A DNA stretch of 64,000 bases. Origin: Porphyromonas asaccharolytica DSM 20707. Its GTDB lineage: Bacteria > Bacteroidota > Bacteroidia > Bacteroidales > Porphyromonadaceae. A program made the translations under genes and the position numbers. Positions 24,834 to 34,053 of this stretch are shown piece by piece (within the stretch, counting starts at the first letter, position 1; each line of letters starts with the position of its first letter). The stretch covers positions 806,001 to 870,000 of the forward strand of contig NC_015501.1 in NCBI RefSeq assembly GCF_000212375.1, given 5' to 3'. Below the pieces are notes generated by a model. It searched no databases and was not told the origin of the DNA. It saw only the letters and a program-made list of their open reading frames with translations.

Positions 24834-25415
24834 ATGAGTAAGAAATCAATCAAAGGTACACGTACCGAGCAGAACCTCCTGAAGTCATTCGCAGGAGAGT
24901 CACAAGCTAGGAATCGCTATACATACTTCGCTAGCGTAGCGAAGGATGAAGGCTATCGTCAGATCGAGGCTATCTTCCAGGAGACTGCTGATCAGGAAAA
25001 GGAGCACGCTAAGCGTTTCTTCAAGTTTCTCGAGGGTGGTGATCTAGAGATCACTGCTTCTTATCCTGCTGGTGTCATCGGCACCACAGCTGAGAATCTA
25101 AAGGCTGCCGCTGCTGGTGAGCACTGCGAGGCTGAGGAGCTCTATCCTGAGTTCGCCGACATCGCTGAGGAGGAGGGCTTCAAGGAGATTGCAGCCGTCT
25201 ATCGCAACGTAGCTAAGGCTGAGCATGAGCATGAGATGCGCTACCTCAAGCTCCTAGAGCGTGTCGAGGCTGGCAAGTTCTTCGAGCGTGACGAGGAGAT
25301 CTACTGGCAGTGCCGCAACTGTGGCTTCGTCGTTAAGGCTAAGAAGGCACCCGCTAAGTGCCCAGCTTGCGATCACCCACAGGAGTTCTTCGAGCCAATG
25401 CGCGACAACTACTAA
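24834..25415 (+). CDS. rbr: Rubrerythrin
   Basis: 193 residues. The ferritin-like four-helix domain has ESQARNRY near residue 20, ETADQEKEHAKR near 50 and the later EEEGF and EHEHEMR diiron ligands. A C-terminal rubredoxin-like domain has CRNCG and CPACDHP with four Cys. It reduces hydrogen peroxide in anaerobes using rubredoxin or NADH-linked donors. Single-gene unit with its own promoter and terminator. Confidence 0.97.
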   Translation: MSKKSIKGTRTEQNLLKSFAGESQARNRYTYFASVAKDEGYRQIEAIFQETADQEKEHAKRFFKFLEGGDLEITASYPAGVIGTTAENLKAAAAGEHCEAEELYPEFADIAEEEGFKEIAAVYRNVAKAEHEHEMRYLKLLERVEAGKFFERDEEIYWQCRNCGFVVKAKKAPAKCPACDHPQEFFEPMRDNY

Positions 25416-25449
25416 TAATAAGTGACGCATAGGCAAACAGCCTAGACAC

Positions 25450-25486
25450 ATCAAGCCCAGCAGACGATGCGTTTGCTGGGCTTGAT
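25450..25486 (+). terminator. Terminator after rubrerythrin
   Basis: ATCAAGCCCAGCA, 11-nt loop, TGCTGGGCTTGAT; then T/A-rich sequence. It may also end transcription of the minus-strand glycosyltransferase unit. Confidence 0.85.
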
Positions 25487-25518
25487 TCATATATTTTCCC
25501 CTAGACAGAGCGGGATAC

Positions 25519-26784
25519 TCATACAAGTGTGCCGAAGAGCTGCGCAAAAGCCTCCGCCATCGCTGCACGTGTGTACTGCTGGTAGTGGTCGGTAAAGGTA
25601 TCTACCGGTAGCACCTCGCCACGCTCTAGACGCTCCAAGTGGTGAGCGACAAACTGCACGACCTGCGCCACATCAGTAGCAGCAAGCGATCCCGCATGCG
25701 CTCTGAGGATCTGAGCTACAACGCTTTCGTCGCTCTCCACCATCAGGATCGGTCGATGCATAGCCATCGCCTCAAAGAGCTTCGTCGTAACCATCCCGTG
25801 AGGACCCTCGGGCTGCTCACGACGTCCTAAGAGGAGGAGTATGTCTGCCTGAGCCAGCAGCTTAGGCACCTCAGCATAAGGCACCATCGCGTGAAAGTGT
25901 TGACAGGTTCGCACCTCATCGCTATAACGCCCCAGGAGGCTTTCTAGAAGTTGCTGCGAAGCGTTGTCACAGTACCAGTGAACCTCGACAGCGCCACGAC
26001 GCACCCACCTACTCAGCGCACTCTCTTGCAGCGCCTCTAGGAGCAGCGTCGGGTCGCGCATATCTAGAGAGAGTAGTCGTCCTGTATAAACAATGCGCAG
26101 AGGCAATTGAGGAGCCACCTCAGGCGATGCGACAAAGAGTCTCTCGTCATAACCATTCGGGATACAGAAGACCTGCTGGTCCGGGTGCAACTGCTGCAAC
26201 TGGTCACGATGCCACTCAGAGACAGTCGTGATGGCTGTGGCTGCCCTCAGAGCCTTTGTACGAGCTTTGATAAATTGTCTTCGCAGCCAACGATAAGCCT
26301 CTTTACGCAGAGGTAACCAACGAGGTAGCGGTGCTGGTAGAAAGCCCTCAGGCGTATACTCCTCGACGATGTCTCGACAGTCCATGATGGCGGGGAGCCC
26401 CGTCTGCCGTGCCAAGCGAGCTGCCGCTGGTAGCGGGAAGGTACGATAACTCATTCCCACGATCAGTGCGTACTGTGTCAAGTCGTAATGTCGTCGCAAG
26501 TGACGTACGAAGAGCCTGCTCTTCACCTGCCATAGGGCATCAGCAAGCGCATAGAGAGACCTGCCCCTCGTAGGCGCTAGTGTCACACGTTCTAGACGAT
26601 GCGCGGGCAAGCTACTCAGACGCTCCACAGAGCCGTGAGAGCCTAGGTGATCCCCTCGTATCTCCTCGCTCACCACATCGACCTGCCAGTCACGCTCGGG
26701 GAGCCGCTGCAGGAGTGCCGTGATACGGGGCGCAAACTGCGGGGGCAGCAAGTCAGTCAGTAGCAGGATACGATGAGGGCGCAT
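25519..26784 (-). CDS. Glycosyltransferase family 4-like protein
   Basis: 421 residues. N-terminal Rossmann-like start ILLLTDLLPPQFAPRI; middle SEWHRDQLQQLHPD and IPNGYDE; C-terminal donor-binding segment RIVYTGRLL and MVTTKLFEAMAMHRPIL, the pattern of GT-B retaining glycosyltransferases. It transfers a sugar from a nucleotide donor; the acceptor is unknown. It follows the deacetylase-like gene by 13 bp, so the cluster likely makes a surface polysaccharide. Confidence 0.85.
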   Translation of the reverse strand: MRPHRILLLTDLLPPQFAPRITALLQRLPERDWQVDVVSEEIRGDHLGSHGSVERLSSLPAHRLERVTLAPTRGRSLYALADALWQVKSRLFVRHLRRHYDLTQYALIVGMSYRTFPLPAAARLARQTGLPAIMDCRDIVEEYTPEGFLPAPLPRWLPLRKEAYRWLRRQFIKARTKALRAATAITTVSEWHRDQLQQLHPDQQVFCIPNGYDERLFVASPEVAPQLPLRIVYTGRLLSLDMRDPTLLLEALQESALSRWVRRGAVEVHWYCDNASQQLLESLLGRYSDEVRTCQHFHAMVPYAEVPKLLAQADILLLLGRREQPEGPHGMVTTKLFEAMAMHRPILMVESDESVVAQILRAHAGSLAATDVAQVVQFVAHHLERLERGEVLPVDTFTDHYQQYTRAAMAEAFAQLFGTLV

Positions 26785-26797
26785 AGGAGAGCTAGGA

Positions 26798-28189
26798 CTA
26801 TAACCCTACGATGTCAGGTGCGGGCGAAAGCTTGATGATCTGGCGCAGCAAAGTTCGGTATAGGCGTGTGTGGTAAATGTGCGGATCGTCTAGCAGCAGA
26901 TTCTCATTGTGAAAGAGTAGCGTCACCTCTCCATGATACTTGTGCGTCTGATTGATCATTGCCACAGCGACACGCTCAGCCTCTGCGTAGTCTAGGTGCA
27001 TATACTTCTCATCGTGTAGCGTGTAGTCCATCACCGTAAGCGGATGCAGGATCAGGTCCGTAACCTCCATGCTTTGCGGATTGATAAAGCGTACGGGTCG
27101 TGAGGTACCTAGCCTAAAGCCGGCCACATCTGCATACCCCATAGAGTAATCATGATAGATACCAGCCCCGAGGAGCGCATTGTAGTCCTCAGGCTCACGC
27201 ACCGCTAGGTAGTGATGGCGAGAGTAGATGACTGACTGGCCCAGTTCTTTCTCTAGCTCTACCTTAGCAGCCTCCACTGCCTCAGGATGCTCAGAGCAGT
27301 AGAGGTTCAGGTGCAGCCCAAACTCCACCTTACGCCTTCGCGCCAGGCGCATGATAGCCGCTATCTTACGATTACGCAGCGTATAGTTAGGCTTGTCTAG
27401 GGGATGCGGGCTGGGAGTCTTGATAAAGAAGATCGTACGCACGAGTGCAGCACACTTACGCTGTGTCTCCACATTCCAATCGAGGAAGCGACTATAGCTA
27501 AAGAAGAGATCCTCACTAGCTCGTGAGAATGTATTGTGATAGGCAGCTCGTAGAGAGAGACGCTCCTTGAGGAGCAAGCGCAGGAATCCCCGCACACCCG
27601 AGCTGTAGTACGGTTGATCTAGATCATGTGTCAGAGAGATCGAGCTAAATCCAGGTACCATCGGCTGCACCGCCAGACCTATCTCGCTCATTAGTCGTCG
27701 TAGCTCCGCAGCATACTCATCTACCAGCGGACGCTCCAAAAAGCCGGCCCGATAGGGCAGCGACTCCCGTCCAGGGAAGCGACCATGCTCATCTCGCCGC
27801 CTACGATAGTATATCTCCTCGTAGCGTGATAGTAGGAAGAAGCTACTTGCCACTAGATCAGCATAGATTACCAGCCGCCTACCATAAGGTGTGTCTAGAT
27901 ACTCCTCACGAGGCTCTCCAAAGAGCAGAGGCATCCCATGCCACTCTGCCAGCGGCAACGCCGGCATCGACTCAGCACGACCATACTGATCATAGTCAAA
28001 AAAGCCCGATGGCACGATCACCACACGATGATATGGCTCCGCTTCCTCAGGACGGCAGTAGGCGACGTAGTCTGGTGAGCGCTGCACCTGAGTGTGTCGC
28101 GAGATGCGGATCTTGCCCGAGATATCGAGCGGGATCGCATCCCCAAGTAGGAAAGATAAGATATATTCTGACGCCTCGTCGTGTCGCAT
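26798..28189 (-). CDS. Polysaccharide deacetylase-like (NodB-fold) protein with N-terminal domain
   Basis: 463 residues. The first 190 form a domain without recognisable motif; then SISLTHDLDQPYYSS, whose Asp-x-Asp matches NodB motif 1, and later GLHLNLYCSEHPEA and SRHHYLAVREP for the other metal and substrate motifs. The C-terminal EVTLLFHNENLL fits motif 5. It probably removes acetyl groups from a polysaccharide or acts in its export. 31 bp separate it from the GNAT-like gene upstream. Confidence 0.7.
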   Translation of the reverse strand: MRHDEASEYILSFLLGDAIPLDISGKIRISRHTQVQRSPDYVAYCRPEEAEPYHRVVIVPSGFFDYDQYGRAESMPALPLAEWHGMPLLFGEPREEYLDTPYGRRLVIYADLVASSFFLLSRYEEIYYRRRRDEHGRFPGRESLPYRAGFLERPLVDEYAAELRRLMSEIGLAVQPMVPGFSSISLTHDLDQPYYSSGVRGFLRLLLKERLSLRAAYHNTFSRASEDLFFSYSRFLDWNVETQRKCAALVRTIFFIKTPSPHPLDKPNYTLRNRKIAAIMRLARRRKVEFGLHLNLYCSEHPEAVEAAKVELEKELGQSVIYSRHHYLAVREPEDYNALLGAGIYHDYSMGYADVAGFRLGTSRPVRFINPQSMEVTDLILHPLTVMDYTLHDEKYMHLDYAEAERVAVAMINQTHKYHGEVTLLFHNENLLLDDPHIYHTRLYRTLLRQIIKLSPAPDIVGL

Positions 28190-28220
28190 ATAGATCGATA
28201 GCTTTACAAGTCAAACGAAC

Positions 28221-29243
28221 TCAGTAGAGATGCTGTAGATAGTACCGACGCAGCTGCAGACGCATAGTGAGCGTCTGTCGCCCTGCCTGTAGACGCAGGT
28301 AGGGGTGTGGTACAGCTCCAAAGCTGCGAAAGAAAAAAGCAATGCCACGCTGCATAGACCCCTCAAAGTCAAAGGTATGACACCCCGTCTCTTGGCTCCA
28401 CGAGATGAGTCTATCCAGTAGTAGAGCCATCGCATCCTCACCCTCAGGCGTTCTCACCTGTCCTCCCGCAATGTAGTATGCGGTGCCAGCATGATGCGCC
28501 ACGAAGGCCCCTGCCACAGGCTCGTCCGTATGTGGCGAGAGCAGGAGCAAGACGGTACCCTGTCGACGCGCCACAGCAGCCGTCATGAGTCGTCTCAGCG
28601 AGGAGGCACAGAGACGATCTCCTCCGCTGCGCTGCAGACTCTTACGGCAGAGCTTCAGCAGCATCTCCACACAGATTGTCACATTCGTTTCATCACTCCA
28701 GAGCTCTTGCAGACCTAAGGTGGTGGCGCGGCGAATTTTCCGTCGGATCAAGTTATTGTACAGCTCTTGAGGCGAGCTTAGCGTCAAGTCTAGAAGATGG
28801 GTATAGGCGACCGAGCTGCGCCATACACCCGCCGGCGTTTCATACGGGAGCCAGTCCCAGTAGTCCAGCGGTAGGTGCGCCTCTATATAGCGTAGCGATG
28901 AAGGTAGTGCCTCACCCAGCGCTCGCATAGCTGCTAGATGAGCAATGTATCGATCCCGATCGAAAGAATGACCTCCCACCGTCCCCGAGCGATCACTTAG
29001 AGGACCAGCAGACTGACAGCCAGGGGGCACAATCAGGTGGCGTCGTGTAGGCATAAAGAGTGGCCACATAAGCATCGGAGCACCCTCCTTAGTCCCTATC
29101 GTAGCGAGTACAGACATTTCCTCCCTCCCAGATGCTGCTAGGAGCCACCAGGGCTGCACATAGAGCGGTAGCGAGGGTGTCTCAGCACACCATCGAGTGT
29201 ACTGCTCACCCGAGAGCAAGAGACGACCAACGGAGGAACTCAC
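28221..29243 (-). CDS. GNAT/FemAB-like acyltransferase
   Basis: 340 residues. Pattern of BioF2/FemAB-type acyltransferases: an N-terminal half with PLYVQPWWLLAASG and MLMWPLFMP, a basic RRKIRRATTLGLQ linker and a C-terminal VAGAFVAHHAGTAYYIAGGQ beta-hairpin followed by a helix with AMALLLDRLI. Such enzymes transfer an aminoacyl or acyl group in exopolysaccharide or wall assembly. It overlaps the preceding gene by 4 bp, so they are translationally coupled. Confidence 0.75.
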   Translation of the reverse strand: MSSSVGRLLLSGEQYTRWCAETPSLPLYVQPWWLLAASGREEMSVLATIGTKEGAPMLMWPLFMPTRRHLIVPPGCQSAGPLSDRSGTVGGHSFDRDRYIAHLAAMRALGEALPSSLRYIEAHLPLDYWDWLPYETPAGVWRSSVAYTHLLDLTLSSPQELYNNLIRRKIRRATTLGLQELWSDETNVTICVEMLLKLCRKSLQRSGGDRLCASSLRRLMTAAVARRQGTVLLLLSPHTDEPVAGAFVAHHAGTAYYIAGGQVRTPEGEDAMALLLDRLISWSQETGCHTFDFEGSMQRGIAFFFRSFGAVPHPYLRLQAGRQTLTMRLQLRRYYLQHLY

Positions 29244-29719
29244 GACTTACTAAACCGCTTTGGGATCAAGAGATTAGTTGGCATAGCTCGCAGCTCGTAA
29301 GCCTCCTCAGAGAGTTCACGTACAGCTTTCCACAGCAAGTCTCTCACATCTTCAATAGGCCACCCGGCGATACCGCACCCCACCTCTGTGAGGTAAAAGG
29401 TGAGCTTCGAATGATCTAAGACAAAGAGAAGCAAACGATGGAAGCTCGCACGCAGCGCCTCTGGTGTCACCGGATGCATATCCTTGTCCAGCGTCGGCAA
29501 AGCATAAGCCTGCCCCGTCAAGCCCTCGAAGACACCCATCTCTGCGTTAAAGACTCGGTGTGCAGTCCGTGCAGCACCTCCCATGTGACGTCCTAGCAGA
29601 TTACTGCCGAAGATAAATATCTCGTTCTCTTGGAGCACAGAGATACACTCTGGCGTATACTGACTGTCAGAGCGATCGGAGAGCTGCTGCCAACCATTAG
29701 GGAGTTGTCGAGCTGTCAT
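29240..29719 (-). CDS. Macro-like protein resembling A1S_2505-type phage non-structural proteins
   Basis: 159 residues from the ATG at 29719 (a longer frame from 29764 adds 15 less likely residues). The motif IFIFGSNLLGRHMGGAART near residue 34, followed by GQAYALPTLD and TEVGCGIAGWP, is the pattern I associate with this small family, distantly macro-domain-like, often phage-borne. A macro fold would suggest ADP-ribose or nucleotide-related binding. The call is from memory of the motif, not a search. It overlaps the GNAT-like start and lies between that cluster and recA. Confidence 0.55.
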   Translation of the reverse strand: MTARQLPNGWQQLSDRSDSQYTPECISVLQENEIFIFGSNLLGRHMGGAARTAHRVFNAEMGVFEGLTGQAYALPTLDKDMHPVTPEALRASFHRLLLFVLDHSKLTFYLTEVGCGIAGWPIEDVRDLLWKAVRELSEEAYELRAMPTNLLIPKRFSKS

Positions 29720-29784
29720 TGTAACTATGCTGTTGAATTTATGCTTGGATCGCAGTAGACCCAACTCTGTCTGATAGCGTAGAT

Positions 29785-29840
29785 CAGAGAGACTCGCAAG
29801 GTGCTACAGCCATCACTCATGCACCTCACGCCTCTCTGAC
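29785..29840 (-). terminator. Stem-loop after recA
   Basis: CAGAGAG...CTCTCTG with an inner AGGTGC...GCACCT pair, just downstream of the recA stop on the minus strand; a U-run is not obvious, so it may be a processing or attenuation structure. Confidence 0.45.
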
Positions 29841-29846
29841 TATATA

Positions 29847-30983
29847 TTATATCTCAAAGTCCTCGTCGACCAGCTGATCTGTCGTGTCTAGATCTTCGCC
29901 CTCCTCGCCCTCAGAGGTCTCTTGAGAGAGATGTAGCTTACCCTCATGAGCTAGCTGATCCATCACCTGCTGCGCCACTTCATCTGCCAGCTCAGGGTTG
30001 TCATCGAGCAGCTCCTTGACCGCATCACGACCTTGGCCGATGTTATTTCCCTGGTAGGAGTACCACGAGCCACTCTTCTTGAGGATACCCATATCGGTAG
30101 CAGCATCGATAATCTCGCCTACACGATTGATGCCCTGACCGAAGAGTATGTCAAACTCAGCACGACGGAAGGGTGGAGCCACCTTGTTCTTGACGACACG
30201 TACGCTCGTCACCTTACCGACCACGTCGTCGCCCTTCTTGATCTGCTTGTAAGCGCGTATGTCTAGACGCACAGAGGAGTAAAACTTCAGCGCATTACCA
30301 CCCGTCGTCACTTCGCTAGGTCCCGTAGGACTATAGCCGCTACTGATCTTCATACGTAGCTGGTTGATGAAGATACAGCAAGTCTTAGAGCGACTCACCG
30401 CAGCTGTGATCTTGCGCATAGCACGAGACATGAGACGTGCATGCAGACCCACCTGCGTATCTCCCATCTCACCCTCTATCTCCGCCTTGGGAGTCAGAGC
30501 AGCTACCGAATCCACTACGAGGATGTCAACCGCCGACGAGCGAATCAGCTGCTCGGCAATGTCGAGCGCCTGCTCACCATCATCAGGCTGAGAGATCCAC
30601 AGACGACTAATGTCTACCCCCAGAGCCTGTGCATAAGTCGGATCAAAAGCATGCTCCGCATCGATGATCGCAGCAATACCGCCCAGCTTCTGCGCCTCGG
30701 CAATAGCGTGGATAGCCAGCGTCGTCTTACCCGAAGACTCCGGACCAAAGATCTCTATGATACGCCCACGAGGATAGCCCCCGACACCGAGGGCTATGTC
30801 GAGCGTCAAGCTCCCCGAGGGGATCACACTCACATCCTCCACGGCATCATCTGCCATATTCATGATAGCACCCTTGCCAAACTGCTTCTGTATGCGTCCC
30901 ATCGTAGTCTCCAGCGCCTTCATCTTTGCCGCAGTGTCTGTGATCGGTGGAGTGACGACAGTCTTCTCGTTTTTCTTTGCCAT
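29847..30983 (-). CDS. recA: Recombinase RecA
   Basis: 378 residues. Walker [10 protein letters not shown] near residue 81, Walker B-like LVVDSVAAL, loop L2 region [25 protein letters not shown], and an acidic C-terminal tail, all as in bacterial RecA. ATP-dependent strand exchange and LexA-type coprotease. No SOS box is obvious in the leader; TACCTTTG is at 31054-31061. Confidence 0.99.
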   Translation of the reverse strand: MAKKNEKTVVTPPITDTAAKMKALETTMGRIQKQFGKGAIMNMADDAVEDVSVIPSGSLTLDIALGVGGYPRGRIIEIFGPESSGKTTLAIHAIAEAQKLGGIAAIIDAEHAFDPTYAQALGVDISRLWISQPDDGEQALDIAEQLIRSSAVDILVVDSVAALTPKAEIEGEMGDTQVGLHARLMSRAMRKITAAVSRSKTCCIFINQLRMKISSGYSPTGPSEVTTGGNALKFYSSVRLDIRAYKQIKKGDDVVGKVTSVRVVKNKVAPPFRRAEFDILFGQGINRVGEIIDAATDMGILKKSGSWYSYQGNNIGQGRDAVKELLDDNPELADEVAQQVMDQLAHEGKLHLSQETSEGEEGEDLDTTDQLVDEDFEI

Positions 30984-31053
30984 ATATACCTAGTATTTAG
31001 TTGAATATAGGAGGTCTGTGAGCGCTCGCTCTCAGTATAGACAGCCTCCCATA

Positions 31054-31061
31054 CAAAGGTA
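31054..31061 (-). promoter_or_regulatory. -7 element candidate for recA
   Basis: TACCTTTG on the minus strand about 71 bp upstream of the recA ATG, in the divergent recA/feoB gap; no ideal -33 TTG. Confidence 0.4.
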
Positions 31062-31175
31062 ATGAAAAAAGGAACAGCTCAGTAAATCTTTGCACAAACC
31101 GCCAAATCTTACGAATAACGACCTGTAAGGCTACACGGTTCATCGGTCGATGTTTCGCCCAAAAAAAGTAGGAGA

Positions 31176-31191
31176 TACCTAGTATTAGGTA
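31176..31191. promoter_or_regulatory. Palindromic operator candidate TACCTA-N4-TAGGTA before feoAB
   Basis: TACCTA at 31176-31181, four bases, TAGGTA at 31186-31191. The same 12 specific bases with the same spacing occur at 36773-36788 before the ferredoxin gene and nowhere else I noticed in the window. Centre is about 45 bp upstream of the feoB -7 box. Confidence 0.6.
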
Positions 31192-31224
31192 CTATCTCGT
31201 GCAGGTCGCTCGGCCAGCTTTTGC

Positions 31225-31232
31225 TATCTTTG
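31225..31232 (+). promoter_or_regulatory. -7 element before feoAB, leaving almost no leader
   Basis: TATCTTTG ends only 7 bp before the ATG at 31239, so transcription from this box would start at or next to the start codon. No -33 TTG is visible. Either a leaderless message or a distal promoter. Confidence 0.5.
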
Positions 31233-31238
31233 TGGCGC

Positions 31239-33758
31239 ATGAAATTGTCGGAGTTACATAATGGTGACCGAGCTCGTATCCTATCGGTCGGTGGGCATGG
31301 AGCCTTTCGCAAGCGTATCCTAGAGATGGGCTTCGTACAGGGGCAGGTGGTGGAGGTAATTCAAGCAGCCCCGCTGAAGGATCCTGTCTACTATCGGCTG
31401 ATGGACTACAACGTCTCGCTGCGTCGCAAAGAGGCTGGGCTGATCACGGTAGAACTCGTTGATCCAGCCTCCTCTTCGGAGGAGCTGCCTCCATTGGAGC
31501 ACGCGTTTGTCCATGGAGGACCAGGTGCCCCACTTGCAGAGCCCGTAGCCTCTGAACGCATTGCTATATCTCGCTCGCTACGTATTGCCCTTATCGGTAA
31601 TCCCAATAGTGGCAAGACGACTCTCTTTAACCATGCTAGTGGAGCGCATGAGCGTGTTGGTAACTATAGCGGGGTGACTGTCGAGGCTAAGGAGGCGCAC
31701 TTCGACTATCAGGGCGTTCGTTACGTGCTGATTGATCTACCCGGTACATATTCATTATCTCCCTATTCGCCTGAGGAGCTTTACATCCGTGACTATCTGA
31801 CCAATGAGGAGACACGTCCCGACGTGGTCATCGATGTACTTGATGCGACCAATCTAGAGCGTCAGCTTTACCTCGCTGTGCAGGTTCGTGAGATGGGTAT
31901 CCCGATGGTTATCGCACTTAACATGTGGGACGAGTTCGAGCAGAAGAAGAATCAGCTCGACATACAGCAGCTCTCAGACCTCCTCGGCACGCCGATGGTT
32001 CCGACCATTTGTCGCAAGGGAGTAGGGGTCTTCGAGCTTTTTGACAAGGTGCGTCAGCTCGTTGACGAAAATCTCTATGCGGATCGTCGCTTCCTGCAGA
32101 TAAACTACGGGACGGACCTAGAGCAGAGCATAGCAACCCTTCAGAAGAAGCTCATCGAGCATGCGACCTTCCCCGACCACCTATCTCCCCGCTACTTGGC
32201 GGTCAAGCTCCTCGAGGGAGACCCACACACGCACAGCTTCATCAAGCAACAAGCGAAGGGCGACTTCTTACTCACCGCCACAGCCTACGAGGAGAACAGA
32301 CTGCGTAAGAACCACTCCAACGAAGAGGATCTAGAGAACTATATCATCAATCAGCGGTACGGTTTCATCGCGGGTGCGCTTAGAGAGACCTACCGCCCGA
32401 ACAAGCGTCGCATACGCTCCATAACGGATCGTATAGACAACCTCCTCATACACCCTATCTGGGGCTATCCGATCTTCCTCGCCTTCCTATTTATCATGTT
32501 TGAGGCGACCTTCGCTCTGGGTGCCTTCCCGATGGATTGGATCGAGCAGGGCGTGGACGCTCTCGGTGCGTGGATCTACGGAATGATGGCTCCAGGACCT
32601 CTGCGAGACCTACTGGTGACGGGTGTCATAGGCGGTGTGGGCGGAGTTCTCGTCTTCTTGCCAAACATCCTCATCCTCTATCTCTTCATATCCCTCATGG
32701 AGGACACGGGCTATATGGCTCGAGCCACCTTCCTCATGGATAAACTGATGCACCACATGGGTCTGCACGGCAAGTCCTTCATCCCGCTCATCATGGGCTT
32801 TGGGTGCAATGTACCTGCCGTGATGGCATCTCGCACGATCGAGAGCCGGCAGAGTCGCATCATCACGGTGCTAGTCACTTCGCTCATGAGCTGTAGTGCT
32901 AGACTACCGGTCTACATCCTCATTGCGGGTACCTTCTTCCCCCAGCATGCTGGGCTGGTTCTCTTCGGACTGTACGCCCTTGGGGTGCTGCTGGCTTTCC
33001 TTATGGCGAAGCTTTTCCGCCGCGTACTCTTCAAGTCGGAGGATCTCCCCTTCGTCATGGAGCTACCGCCGTACCGTATCCCGATGGCACGCGCCGTGGG
33101 CATACACATGTGGGATAAGGCGCGCGAGTACCTCCACAAGATGGGATCGGTCATTCTCGTTGCCTCGGTCATCATATGGGCTCTGGGCTACTATCCACGT
33201 GAAGAGGTGATGTCTCGTGCGGAGGAGCAGATAGCTCAGGTGCAGCAGAGCACCCTCTCTGACAGCGAGCGCAGCGAGCAGGTTGCTGAGATAGAGCGCC
33301 AAGCGCATATGAAGCAGCAAGAGGGCTCTTACCTAGGACGTATCGGGCAGACAGTACAACCGGTCCTAGCACCCCTCGGATTCGACTGGAAGCTCAGCGT
33401 AGCACTTGTGGCTGGTCTACCGGCCAAAGAGGTAGTTGTCAGCTCCCTCAGCGTCATCTATACGGGTAATGAGACGGTGGACGAGGAGAACGACGACTTT
33501 GCCGTGGGTAGCTCGGCACTCTCCCGACAGATGCGCCAAGAGAAAGACCCCGTCACTGGGGAGCCTCTATACACGCCACTGATAGCGATCTGCTTCCTCA
33601 TCTTCGTACTCATCTATATGCCTTGCGTTGCCACCGTGGTGGCCGTTTCTAAGGAGCTCAACAGTGGCTGGTGGGGACTCTTTGTAGTCGTCTACACCTG
33701 CGTACTAGCCTGGATTGTGGCTTATCTAGCACGACTGATAGGACTACTCATTATATAA
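31239..33758 (+). CDS. feoB: Ferrous iron transporter, FeoA-FeoB fusion
   Basis: 839 residues from the ATG at 31239; a TTG at 31221 is in frame but falls on the promoter box. FeoA SH3-like domain at 1-75, linker to 112, G-protein domain with G1 GNPNSGKTT (120-128), G3 DLPGT (166-170) and NMWD, then the membrane domain with two Gate repeats (GFGCNVPAVMASRTIE and LPAKEVVVSSLSVIY). Imports Fe2+ under anoxic conditions, feeding the many Fe-S proteins here. A TACCTA-N4-TAGGTA palindrome lies upstream. Confidence 0.97.
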   Translation: MKLSELHNGDRARILSVGGHGAFRKRILEMGFVQGQVVEVIQAAPLKDPVYYRLMDYNVSLRRKEAGLITVELVDPASSSEELPPLEHAFVHGGPGAPLAEPVASERIAISRSLRIALIGNPNSGKTTLFNHASGAHERVGNYSGVTVEAKEAHFDYQGVRYVLIDLPGTYSLSPYSPEELYIRDYLTNEETRPDVVIDVLDATNLERQLYLAVQVREMGIPMVIALNMWDEFEQKKNQLDIQQLSDLLGTPMVPTICRKGVGVFELFDKVRQLVDENLYADRRFLQINYGTDLEQSIATLQKKLIEHATFPDHLSPRYLAVKLLEGDPHTHSFIKQQAKGDFLLTATAYEENRLRKNHSNEEDLENYIINQRYGFIAGALRETYRPNKRRIRSITDRIDNLLIHPIWGYPIFLAFLFIMFEATFALGAFPMDWIEQGVDALGAWIYGMMAPGPLRDLLVTGVIGGVGGVLVFLPNILILYLFISLMEDTGYMARATFLMDKLMHHMGLHGKSFIPLIMGFGCNVPAVMASRTIESRQSRIITVLVTSLMSCSARLPVYILIAGTFFPQHAGLVLFGLYALGVLLAFLMAKLFRRVLFKSEDLPFVMELPPYRIPMARAVGIHMWDKAREYLHKMGSVILVASVIIWALGYYPREEVMSRAEEQIAQVQQSTLSDSERSEQVAEIERQAHMKQQEGSYLGRIGQTVQPVLAPLGFDWKLSVALVAGLPAKEVVVSSLSVIYTGNETVDEENDDFAVGSSALSRQMRQEKDPVTGEPLYTPLIAICFLIFVLIYMPCVATVVAVSKELNSGWWGLFVVVYTCVLAWIVAYLARLIGLLII

Positions 33759-33768
33759 TATAGTCGCT

Positions 33769-33927
33769 ATGAATCTACAGACAATCGCTGTACTACTCAT
33801 ACTGCTTGTTGCACTGCTCTACATAATCCGTAGCGTGTGGCGACTGATCCGTCGCCCTCGAGGAGCAGCAGGCTGTGCCGGTTGCTCCGCCTGCGACCAC
33901 AAGCCGAGAGCGAAGTCGAGAGACTAG
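33769..33927 (+). CDS. FeoB-associated Cys-rich small membrane protein
   Basis: 52 residues. One transmembrane helix (about 5-22), a basic stretch SVWRLIRRPRG, then GCAGCSACDH with three clustered cysteines. It starts 10 bp after feoB. This small partner commonly follows FeoB in Bacteroidetes and Firmicutes and is proposed to help iron transport; the mechanism is unknown. Too short for many gene finders. Confidence 0.85.
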   Translation: MNLQTIAVLLILLVALLYIIRSVWRLIRRPRGAAGCAGCSACDHKPRAKSRD

Positions 33928-33956
33928 CGACGAGTGCTACGAATAGCGCTGACTGG

Positions 33957-33988
33957 TTGGAAGGTGTGAGATTATAGTCGTAACTTTG
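33957..33988 (+). promoter_or_regulatory. Promoter of MFS transporter
   Basis: TTG at 33957-33959, 21-bp spacer, TAACTTTG at 33981-33988, 66 bp before the GTG start. Confidence 0.6.
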
Positions 33989-34053
33989 ACCTAACGATGT
34001 AATCAGACAGCCTAGCAGGTCAACTACTAGACTGAACTCTAGTAGCATAAGCA

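Noticed and set aside
31176-31191. DtxR/IdeR or Fur box before feoAB
   Set aside because: The half-sites are in the order CCTA...TAGG, opposite to the AGG...CCT arrangement of DtxR boxes, and there is no A/T-rich Fur 19-mer.
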